DNA from: Trichinella spiralis
Lineage: Eukaryota; Nematoda; Enoplea; Trichinellida; Trichinellidae
Reading direction: 5' to 3'
Assembly (NCBI GenBank): GCA_000181795.3
Contig: CM012954.1
Span: forward strand, 13,166,265-13,230,264
DNA: 64,000 bases
Shown: in pieces, positions 35,333 through 46,625 of the stretch
How positions within the stretch are numbered: position 1 is the stretch's first letter
Layout: every line of letters begins with the position of its first letter
Program-made: the position numbers and the translations under genes
The notes under the pieces: generated by a model
What the model saw: only the letters and a program-made list of their open reading frames with translations
Told to the model about the DNA's origin: nothing
The model's database searches: none

Positions 35333-38300
35333 ATGACTCGAAATTTATCCGCAATCTTTGTACCAAATTCAAAGGGCATTTATTCCGCAACTACCGTGCA
35401 GTTTCTGTTGAAACTCTCCAAACAACCTGAATTATTCAAAATAATCAGATTGAAATGCAATATTTATATAAAATGGCAGATTTTCTGTCCTATTAATGTC
35501 ACATTCAGAAACCAGCAATTCTGTAAAATTTCTCAAAAAATTATCGTTTGTGGAATATTGAAAATTTCCACACTTATGACTAGTGCAATATTGTTTGCAA
35601 GTATCAACAAAACCATTTTATAATTTATAGCGCTTTTCGAGAACCACGGAAATGGTTTTCCTGAATTTACATTTGGATGCCTCGACAAATTCGAATAAAT
35701 ACTCAGTAGTAGCACATTCATCTGTCCTCAATTGTGCATTTATTTGATTTTGTAGCAATAGCATTTAATTTCTAACGGGGCTTATTACTTTTCGTGCACA
35801 ATATGCAGAGCCGTATACAACATTGCATACAAAGGGAAGATGGAATCAAATACCCACATTTTGGTATCATTAAGAAGCTAAATGAATTATAAAACCGATA
35901 ATGGAAGAAATGTTCCATGAAATGCTTGTTTTTAAAGAAATCAAAGAGATCGGAGAGATACGATAGGAAAAGCAAGTATTAATGAATTTTTAACAGCAAT
36001 ATGTCGGGAAATTCAATTCAACTGACAGCTAAACGAAAATAATTTATTAAGAAAATCAATGCATTCAAAGGAAGAAATAATATATGAGAAAAATTTCGAT
36101 GTAATGATTCAGTATAAAGAGATTTAAAGATGTTCAACTTTCCAATGTATTACAATAGGCGCTGTACCAAATTTAGAGGCCATTTATACCCCACCAAGTA
36201 AACTATTTTGTTGTAACTGTGCATAACTCTAGATGTCTTTACCTAAAAGCCAATCTATGAAAAAATGTGGAAATTCTGAAAAAACAGTTCGCCGTTTTTC
36301 TCAAATGAACCAAGTCCATAGCCCAAAAAATTTCGAAATTTTAGAAGATTATATTTGTAACTGAAAATTACTAATATCTGTTTATATGGGTCAGAAAAAT
36401 GTTCAGAACTTATACAAATTTATCTATGCTCTTCTTCATTGCGTATTTCTCGAGATATTGCCAAAAAAGTATAACTTGTATTGTGATTATAATCATAATC
36501 ATAATGAAAGAAGAAGATATGAAACGTCACAATTACTACATTGTATCCCTCTGTAAACAATTACATCGGTCCCGCGAAGGATTACAACGAAAAAAAGTGG
36601 CTAATCTTAAGGGAAATTGCTCTTGATTATCGTTTATTCCGTACATTATCTTTAATAATTAAAATTTTTGATCACGCAAGTTTTTGATAGATTACGCTTC
36701 AGCGATAACAATTATTACATTTAAATGCAATTTTTGTTCGTTGCAGCGGTTTTTTTCTTCTGTAAATGTCAAATTTTCAAATCGGTATTTTCATTAAATT
36801 TCTCAAAAAATCATCGATTGCGGAATAGTGAAAATTTACATACTTAAATCTTGTAGAATACTGTTTGCAATTATTGATAAAGCATTTTATAATTTGTCGC
36901 GCTTTTCGAGAACAACGGAATTGTTTTTCCTGAACTTATAGTTGCATACCTCGACAAATTCGAATAATTACCCACCATTAGCCCATTAATTTCTCCTGAG
37001 TTGTGAATTTATATAATTTCATACCATTGGCATTTAATTTTTAACGCCGATATTCCTTTTCATGCTCATTATGCAGAGTAGTATACAACAGTGGATACAA
37101 AGCGAAATGAAATTAAATCCCAACACATTTGTTATGAATAAGAAGCTAAATGAATTATGAAACGAATGGTGGGGTGATTTTTCATAAATTGCTTGTTTTT
37201 AAGAATAAAGTGATCAGAGGCATACGATGGGAAAAGCAGGTATTAATAAATTTTTAAGAGTAATATGTTTAGAAATTCACTTCAACATATTGCTAAGGGA
37301 CGATACATTAATGAAAAACGAATGCGATCGAGGTGATATGTGTTTTATGTGCATTAATTAGAAGCTTATGGTCCGCAGTAAGAGATTTGTAGATGTTCAA
37401 TTCTTCTATGTATTACTGTAGGCACTGTACCAAATTTAGAGGCCACTTATTCCCCAACTAGTAAACTGTTTACGATGGTACCCTGCATAGCACTTCCACT
37501 CTCAACCTCTAGTTCCTACAAATCAAGAGAAAGTTCAAATTCTGAAAATAAATTTTCGGCCGTTTTTCTCAAACCAACCAAGTGTGTAGGCCACGAAATT
37601 TCGAAATTTTCGAGAAATATATTTTTAACTGAAAATTACTAATATGTGTTTACATGAGTCCGGAAAATGTTCAGAATTTATACAAATTTATCCATGCTCT
37701 TCTTCATTGCGTATGTCTCTAGATATTGCCAAAAAGTGTAACTTGTATTGTGATCATAATAGTGATGAAAGAAAAAGATATGAAACGTCACGGTTGCATA
37801 GGAATGCACATTATATCAGTCTGTAAACAATTACATCGTTCCCGCGAAGGATTACAACGAAAAAAAGTGGCTAATCTTAATAGTAATTGCTGTTGATTGT
37901 TGTTTATTCCATACAGAATCTTTAATAATTAATAATTTTTGATCACGCAAATTGATTGATTATTCTTCAGAGATAACAATTATTACATTTAAATGCAATT
38001 TTCGTTCGTTGCAGCGGTTTTTTTCTTCTATAAATGTCAAATTTTCAAATCGGTATTTTCGTTAAATTTCTCAAAAAATCATCGATTGCGGAATATTGAA
38101 AATTTACATTCTTAAATCTTGTAGAATATTGTTTGCAATAATTGATAAAGCATTTAATAATTTGTCGCGCTTTTCGAGAACAACGGAATTGTTTTTCCTG
38201 AACTTATAGTTGCATACCTCGACAAATTCGAATAAATATTGAGCATTAGTCCATTAATTTGCCCTGCATTGTAAATTTGTTCAATTTCATTGCATGTCTA

Positions 38301-38700
38301 ATTTATTTTATCGCCTCCTATTACACTTTGTGCTCATTTTGCAATGCAGTATTCGATCATTGTTAACATAGCGAAAAACAATTGAAATAGCCACATATTT
38401 AGCATCAATGAAAAGCTAAATGAATAATGAAGATTATAATCGTGGTTCTATTCTAGGAAGTTTGTTTTCTGAATAACGTAAAGACTTGCAATGCATATGT
38501 AGTGACAATCAGGTAGTAATGAATATGTGACACTAATAACTTTGGAAATTCGAAACAGTTCGAAGTTCGAACATATATAAACATTAATTAATAAAAACTT
38601 GTCACTTTCAGTGTAGTTTTCAAATTGCAATTTGTTTTGAAACAACTTTTGTTTGTGTTAGATAGAAAAAAGAGGAGAATTTAAGAATATGAGGAAAAAT
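35333..38700. repeat. three-copy tandem repeat of about 1.26-1.27 kb
   Basis: Markers recur at constant spacing. CTCGACAAATTCGAATAA lies at about 35691, 36950 and 38218. CCCGCGAAGGATTACAACGA lies at 36571 and 37841. The phrase TGTACCAAATTTAGAGGCCA lies near 36165 and 37430, with a variant near 35360. Units two and three are clearly closer to each other than to the first. No conserved frame crosses the unit. Confidence 0.85.
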
Positions 38701-40414
38701 GCATTGTCTAAAACTAAAAAATGTAAAAAATGTTTTGTAAATTGATATAGACAATCTTCGACCTTTGGAAGCTATTTATTTCACTGATACAGGGATGTCT
38801 ACGTTGGGCCTGTTTGCCGCACTCTTATTCATTGATGTTTATCAGTAAATGTGCAGCGTAATGGATCAGATATCTTCTTTTTCATGTAGTACAAATATAT
38901 TTTTGTTGATATTGTGTGATGGGTTGAATTATAATAAAAAATCAGAAAACAAATGAAATCAGAAAGACATTCTACGGTTTATCGTGCAGTTTCCAATTGG
39001 AAAGGACATTGATCAATCATCGAACGGTTCTAGAATAAGTCTACAAAAGGACTATTAGAATTCAAATCTTTCACGGATAGTAGCGAAACTTTGGGTTCTG
39101 TTGATCTACTGTGATATTTTCTAAGGATGTTAAATAAAGAACTGTCCGCATAAGCAGACTTACAACTCGAAGATAAGATAATTAATTCTGAAGAACGCTG
39201 GAACACAGCGGCAGCTGCCTAGGCGCTTTTCAAAACAATTAATTAAAGAGTGTTTGGCTACTTTGGTATTTCAGAAAAAATGGATGAAGCCTCAGAAGCT
39301 GCCAAGAATTAGTGACATTGATGACGTCGACGAGGAAGTGTTTCCAGTCGATACCATTTATGAATGGTATAGATTGCTCCCAAACCACCGTTTCTGTGCG
39401 CTTTAAGTTCAGCAAAAATCGTGGATGAGAATTTTCAACAGATGAGATCAGTTGCTGTTCTTCTTGGAGCCCTCCAGAAGATGGTAATTTACATCGTCTA
39501 TCAGGAATGATTGGAAATAAAAGAAGATGAAACAGAAGGAAAGAGAAGTACCAGAATGGAGGATATGATGATGATTAGAAATTGAATTCTTTTCCTTCAC
39601 TCATTCTCTGCGTTTATTAATCAGGCGGTCTTTAACCTATCAATATTGTCAATTTCTGCGGGTTTTCTCAATGATCGAAAATGTTGTGGCAGCATTCTTC
39701 ATAATGCAGCAAAATTATGGAACTTTTCAAAATTCATTTTACAGATTGAAGCATCTGATATTTAGAAACACTACAGTTTGAATGATTAAAGTAGGAAATG
39801 TTTGCTAAAGCTCGCAACAGGTTTCCTCAATAAAGTCAATAAGGTCCTCCGGACAGTCCTTGCGTCAGCAGCAATTTTGGATGAATTCAAGTGTTCTTTT
39901 AATGTTTTTTGCATTGCATTTGTGAGTGCTATGGAGGATAAGCTTCTGATTGCTGTATCTGTTCACTTTAGAATACCGTTCATGATTAAACTTTCTAGAG
40001 TCAGAATCGCGAAAAATGCACAATACACTTTTCTACATATGCATTTCAAAAAGAGCCTGCAGTTTATGCTAAAAATAAATTCTACGTCATCTCAAATAAT
40101 CGTTTCATTTAAAAATTAGACTTGAACCATCTACAAAAATGTAATTTAAGATTCTATAATTTATGAATTCAAATGTGTGAAATTAAATATTTAATTAACA
40201 GTTGATGAGAAATTCAGATTGCTCGCTATTTCCTTATTTGCTCCTTTGCCTGCAGTGGAAGAACCTAATTTTCCGCCCGTGATTAAGCGCAGTAGCATAA
40301 GCGCAGCAAGCGACATTATTAAATGGCAAAAGTGTTACGTCTTTATTTACATTATGAATTATACACATGTCCGTTTGTATTAATATGCAGATTAGTTTTG
40401 ACTGAAATCATATG
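38701..40414. other. non-coding DNA with a repeat fragment
   Basis: Around 39.25-39.41 kb a plus-strand frame after an acceptor-like TATTTCAG reads LPRISDIDDVDEEVFPVDTI and continues to YEWYRLLPNHRF before a stop; it may be a gene remnant. Around 39.62-39.67 kb there is a relative of the 32.4-kb palindrome block (CAGGCGGTCTTTAACCTATC). A fragment of block Y lies at about 40.21-40.43 kb. Confidence 0.35.
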
Positions 40415-41960
40415 AACATCCGTTAACATGAACTCAAATAAATAACCTAGACATCAAGCGTTCATTACACCTTATTATTTCACATATAAAATTTCAATTT
40501 GTATTCTTTTTTCATTTAGAGTTTGTTGTAAAAAAAGTTTAATATTTTCAAAATGAATATATCAGATGTTTCATCTACTGTGAAAGTGCTTTCAAAGTTA
40601 TCACTTTGATTTGGAAACGGTTCAAAATTGAAAAATCGTCCATTATATGTGGAAAAGTGCGCTACAGGTTTTACTTTTACGTCATGGGATAATTTCTTAC
40701 TTTCCATTTATATGAATGCAAAAAAGAACTAGCAAAAAGTCGATTGCTTGCTAAATGTCATTACAGATAAAAATACTTTCAGAATTCACAAAAATCGAAA
40801 AAATTACTATGAAAGGTAGCAAAAAGCGCAATGTTTTACAGACAGTGTTAGAAAAGAATAAAAAATAAAACTAAACAGCAAGTATATAAGAATTCATACC
40901 TGACAGCAGGGACGTTGATGATGAGATCTGATGAAGACATATCGCCGTAAAAGTTTCCACAGGTTTGGGGTTTGGCGTATTTTCTGCAGAACATTCACAA
41001 CGAATTTGTAGAAGCAACTCATGAATAATCAGCAAACTACCTAGCGCAGTATAGAGAGCGAGTATTTGACCCGCTCATAATAAACAGCGCTTTATATATA
41101 TTTATATAGGAAATCGCTCATGGATTTAAATGGCACAAAGTGCTTTCAGCAGAATGACGTCGGCATAGTTCACCATCAGATTATTATAAATTTAGTTTGC
41201 TGACGTGTAAATGCACATATTTTTGAATGGCGTGACGCTAAGCTAGCATGGCGCCTGCAGACTCAATATTATTATACAGTTAGATACTGAGCATGCTCAT
41301 CTGACAAAATAAATTCATCAATTTTTGAGTTTTCTGAAGTTATTCCATTAAAAAAATAAAATAAAAAGAAATCTCTGTTAAACCTGACTGAACAGCAAAG
41401 TTTATTATGCATAAATTAAACACTTATGAACCATCAGTGGAAGATCACTGACTATGACCAAATGAACTTCTTAAAATTTGATTGTTAACTTTCATCGAAA
41501 TGAAACTAAACACGAATAACGAAGGCCCCAGAACAAAATACGAATTGCATTGCAAGTAATTGAAATTTTTCGAAAAAGTTTTCATTGTTCAAAAACAATA
41601 AAGGCTGATAATAATGAATTTTACAAAAACTTGGAGAAATAATTTTCCCAGAAACTGACTGATTTTTACTAGGTAGATTGAATATTGACCGGGAAATATT
41701 AAGAACATAGAACTTCCTGTTATGAATATAGTTCGATGCAAAATTCAATGCACATGTCCATATATCTACACCAAAAGAATCTCTCAAGATGTGCAAAATG
41801 TTTCTATTTTCATTGTAACAGTTATTACAATAGCACACATATCAACTGAAATTTTATTAATATTTGAAAATAAATAAATTCAGAATAAATAGATTTTGAA
41901 CAGCAATTGTTCGAAATGCCTGATCGATGTCTATCCAAAACACAATCATCATAATAAATA
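40415..41960. repeat. left copy of a near-identical direct duplication around an assembly gap
   Basis: This stretch is repeated almost base for base at 42402-43960, offset about 1,987 bases. Differences are mostly homopolymer-length changes plus one short replaced segment near 41.34/43.33 kb. It is most simply an unmerged contig overlap. Confidence 0.85.
40900..41115 (-). promoter_or_regulatory. TATA box, exon-like block and splice donor, copy 3
   Basis: On the minus strand, CCTATATAAATATATATAAA (about 41091-41110) precedes an exon-like block ending GCTGTCAG|GTATGAATTC. The upstream flank (GCACTTTGTGCCATTTAAAT) also matches the 22.3- and 33.7-kb copies. The duplicate at 42.89-43.10 kb is part of the assembly duplication. 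Confidence 0.5.
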
Positions 41961-42391
41961 ATATTCCGGAATTTTAATTGGTACCCTTCCTTTTATTATG
42001 GAAAATCGGGCCAAAGCCATAATATTTAAAGTCTAAAAAAAAGGGTTTTCCTCCCAATTTCCATGGAAAAAAAACCTGTCTTTCCAAATGGTTTTTTCCC
42101 CCCCGTTTGAAATTCACTCCCTTCCCAAAATTCAAAATAAAAACGCCCGTGCCCCTAAAAAAAAAATAAACTCGGGGATTTCGTTTTCGGAAAAAAAAAA
42201 ACAAAATTTTTTCCGGGAATCTCAAAAAAGTGATTCACCATGGGGAATATAAGCTAATCAATTTTTATCTGGGGTCCCCTTTCTCCAAAAGAAAAAAAAT
42301 TTTTTTTTCCCCAAAAAAAGGCACTTTTGTGGTTTTGTGAAAAAAGGTTTCCCCCCCCCTTTTTGTGGTTTTTTTGGACGAAAAAAAAATA
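41961..42391. other. low-quality sequence, homopolymer-inflated
   Basis: Runs of A, C, T and G are stretched throughout. The text can be followed as a degraded version of about 43961-44130 (for example ATCGGGCCAAAGCC against ATCGGCAAAGC). It looks like the bad end of a sequencing read, not biology. The 83-residue minus-strand frame here is an artefact. Confidence 0.85.
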
Positions 42392-42401
42392 NNNNNNNNN
42401 N
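42392..42401. other. assembly gap (10 N)
   Basis: Ten N bases. They are placed between the low-quality tail and the second copy of the duplicated segment. Confidence 0.99.
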
Positions 42402-43960
42402 AACATCCGTTACATGAACTTCAAATAAATAACCTAGGACATCAAGCGTTCATTACACTTAATATTTTCACATATAAAAATTTCAATTTGTATTCTTTTT
42501 TCATTAGAGTTGTGTAAAAAAAGTTTAATATTTTCAAAATGAATATATCAGATGTTTCATCTACTGTGAAAGTGCTTTCAAAGTTATCACTTTGATTTGG
42601 AAACGGTTCAAAATGAAAAATCGTCCATTATATGTGGAAAAGTGCGCTACAGGTTTTACTTTTACGTCATGGGATAATTTCTTACTTTCCATTTATATGA
42701 ATGCAAAAAAGAACTAGCAAAAAGTCGATTGCTTGCTAAATGTCATTACAGATAAAAATACTTTCAGAATTCACAAAAATCGAAAAAATTACTATGAAAG
42801 GTAGCAAAAAGCGCAATGTTTTACAGACAGTGTTAGAAAAGAATAAAAAATAAAACTAAACAGCAAGTATATAAGAATTCATACCTGACAGCAGGGACGT
42901 TGATGATGAGATCTGATGAAGACATATCGCCGTAAAAGTTTCCACAGGTTTGGGGTTTGGCGTATTTTCTGCAGAACATTCACAACGAATTTGTAGAAGC
43001 AACTCATGAATAATCAGCAAACTACCTAGCGCAGTATAGAGAGCGAGTATTTGACCCGCTCATAATAAACAGCGCTTTATATATATTTATATAGGAAATC
43101 GCTCATGGATTTAAATGGCACAAAGTGCTTTCAGCAGAATGACGTCGGCATAGTTCACCATCAGATTATTATAAATTTAGTTTGCTGACGTGTAAATGCA
43201 CATATTTTTGAATGGCGTGACGCTAAGCTAGCATGGCGCCTGAAGACTCAATATTATTATACAGTTAGATACTGAGCATGCTCATCTGACAAAATAAATT
43301 CATCAATTTTTGAGTTTTCTGATTTAGAAGGTTTTGATGATACATCCATTAAAAAAATAAAATAAAAAGAAATCTCTGTTAAACTTGACTGAACAGCAAA
43401 GTTTATTATGCATAAATTAAACACTAATGAACCATCAGTGGAAGATCACTGACTATGACCAAATGAACTTCTTAAAATTTGATTGTTAACTTTCATCGAA
43501 ATGAAACTAAACACGAATAACGAAGGCCCCAGAACAAAATACGAATTGCATTGCAAGTAATTGAAATTTTTCGAAAAAAGTTTTCATTGTTCAAAAACAA
43601 TAAAGGCTGATAATAATGAATTTTACAAAAACTTGGAGAAATAATTTTCCCAGAAACTGACTGATTTTTACTAGGTAGATTGAATATTGACCGGGAAATA
43701 TTAAGAACATAGAACTTCCTGTTATGAATATAGTTCGATGCAAAATTCAATGCACATGTCCATATATCTACACCAAAAGAATCTCTCAAGATGTGCAAAA
43801 TGTTTCTATTTTCATTGTAACAGTTATTACAATAGCACACATATCAACTGAAATTTTATTAATATTTGAAAATAAATAAATTCAGAATAAATAGATTTTG
43901 AACAGCAATTGTTCGAATGCCTGATCGATGTCTATCCAGACACAATCATCATAATAAATA
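42402..43960. repeat. right copy of the direct duplication
   Basis: Near-identical to 40415-41960. It is continuous with good-quality sequence to its right, which the low-quality tail on the left of the gap also resembles. Confidence 0.85.
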
Positions 43961-46625
43961 ATATTCTGATTTTATTGTTACCTCATTATTATGAGATCGG
44001 CAAAGCATATATATAGTCTAGAGATGTTTTCTCCTATTCAGTGAAGAAGCTGTCTTCAATGTTTTGCGCCGTTGAATTTCATCATCTAAATCAAATAAAC
44101 GCTGCACTACAAAAAATATCTGGATCAGTTCGTAGAAGACAAATTATCTGATCAAAAAGTATACAATGATTATGTATATTTATTGTTCTTTCATAAGAGA
44201 TTTTTCCAAAAGCATTGTTTGAAGTTCGCCTTTGTTTGAAAATATTCTTCATGCACTTCAGTCAATCTTTCGACATAACAAATTACATTTATTCGATTGA
44301 AACAGCGCATTATTACAATAACAATCAATAAGTTACTTACCCAAGAAAATATTCTTTTGCCGTGCTGCATTCCACTGCTCATCATTATTATTACATTCAG
44401 ATTTTTCCGATCATAATCCTATCAGACCGTGCTTCTTCATTCAGCAAAATTTTCATGTCAGTGCGTTGTTTGCTTCAGAAAAAATGAAACATCTAGAATG
44501 AAACAAAATGCTTCCATCAATTCAACGGTCAGTGCCTGAAAAAGCAATTAATCCATTTTGTATATCTACAAAGCACGTCTATCTGATAGCTGAAAATTAA
44601 GATAAACAGGAAAGTGGAAAAAAAATCAAAAGGCGCTGTCATTTAAAAGTTTTTGAACTGCTACTATCTGTATCTTTGTTCAAATAATCTGATAACAAAT
44701 GAATACTATTAGTTCTTTTTGGCAACGTAATCAATGGGAATTCTTTCCTATCAAGAAATGATACATCTGATTGTACATGCTAATGCACGTAATGCAACCT
44801 TCAGGTCTAATAAAAGAATGCTCCCATTGATTAAAAAACACGTCATCACTTTGCGCTTTTGTGAAGCAGCAATTTTAATAATTATACTATCGTCATAATT
44901 ATTATTATACTATCATATTATCGTGAGCATGATGCACCCCACAGATATGAGATGAATTTCTGATCTGATTTAGGACGCATCCCGAAAGCTTGAATATTGG
45001 TTAGATCTGTCATGCTCACGTTTTAAAAGCAATCTTTAAATTCCTTTCCTGTGAAATTCAAGCCACTTACTAACGGGATGTAGTGTTTGTGACCAGCAAT
45101 GGATGACTTCTGTGCTTCCATTCCATTGTACAGTTGTAATACTAAATTTGTTTCTCATACAAATAGGACTATGAACAAGCCTTAACAAATTACGTTTGTG
45201 CATTAAGTAGTTTATTTTGAAATTCACAATCATGTTAACTGCTTTTAAAATGAGTTCTTAAATGTTTTGCTTTAAATATTCTGAACATTTTATGTTTGGA
45301 AAATGTGCTGTTTTTTCTCTTGTATGCATTGGTCTTCCTTGTCTGTCCTCTGCACTGCAAAATCAGTAATATAATTTATAATGATCAAACAATTTTTAAG
45401 CTGTTGAAAAAACATCAAAGACTGAAAATACTTTCAAATATGTTAACTGTAATAAATTAAGGAAAGTTGTTTAGATTTATGAATGTTATCAAAACATATA
45501 TTGCACATGCTATTATCACAGGATCAAATTTCTTCAATTTTAAAAATAATTGTACGTAAAAAGTTTCTTTTAATACAGTTTCCTGAAAATTTGACGAATG
45601 AATATAATTGAAAATTGAAATATATCTAGTAAATATTGGTATTTACACAACATATTTATATTGTTCTAGGAGAAATATTTTTCAATCTATTACAGTTTTA
45701 TGTATTGACAATTTTATACTTTTGACCGCAGTAAAAATAGACAACTCAGATGGCAATCACACAGATTTTCATTTATCAATCAAAATTTGAATATTACTTG
45801 CTGTTTGATTTTGCAATTTTCTTAATTTTGTACAATACTTCGCAAAATAAGTGGTAAGGATAAGATATTTTTTTCGAAAACTATCCAACGTTGCGCAGTA
45901 TATGCAACGAATTCAAGTGCAATTTAGAAAATGGATTATTTCTGATTCGATTTTAAAATGTATGGCCCACTGAAGCAGCACATTATTACAAAATAACTTT
46001 AAAGAAATTTGCAATGCAAACAATTATATTTAAATGGTATGCATGTACACATTAAAAAAATAATACGCACTTAACTTTAAAAATTTTTTTTTTGATTTGA
46101 AACATTACAAAATTACACCAATACAATTTAAACGAGATGAATGTGGAGGATAATTTCATTAAACTTTCCAAAAATACACGCGTAATAAAATGTATAATTT
46201 GAACAGAACCAAGTAGAAATTCTCTACTGTAGAAATAAATATGAGCAATCAATACAAAAGGTTATTCGCCTCTTTTACTTAAAATGAGTGTAATGGGAGG
46301 TAGAGTTCGCTTTTGATGATAAAGGCTGATGACCTCTAATTGATGATGCCTGTTTACGTTGCGTAATTTGCCTCATGAGCTTTTATGCATAATAAACAGC
46401 TCCACAAGGACAAATCTGTGTGCCACAACTGTGACGTTGGGCGTACCAGTGACAATCTAATTGTCATCTGGTCGTTCACGTCTATTTTATTTTTTTCCAA
46501 ATATATTTGTCTTTTCCTTACTCTTGCTATTAATAAGTGGTAAAATTTGCTTATTAAAACTGAATATCAAATTCTGAATAAATTTCATACAACGCTACTT
46601 CTGTTGTGCATCAAACAATTCTCGT
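43961..46625. other. AT-rich intergenic DNA
   Basis: No supported gene. Short frames on both strands have no conserved motif. The right end should hold the promoter of the PAN/ZP gene. Confidence 0.45.

Noticed and set aside
39802-40119. Plus-strand frame of 105 residues
   Set aside because: It overlaps repeat-derived sequence, has low-complexity AT-driven composition and no splice or family support.
41974-42225. Minus-strand frame of 83 residues with many Phe, Lys and Gly
   Set aside because: It comes from the homopolymer-inflated low-quality tail next to the N gap.
43493-43840. Frame identical to one at 41506-41838, apparent duplicated gene
   Set aside because: Both lie in the false assembly duplication, and the frame itself has no recognisable feature.
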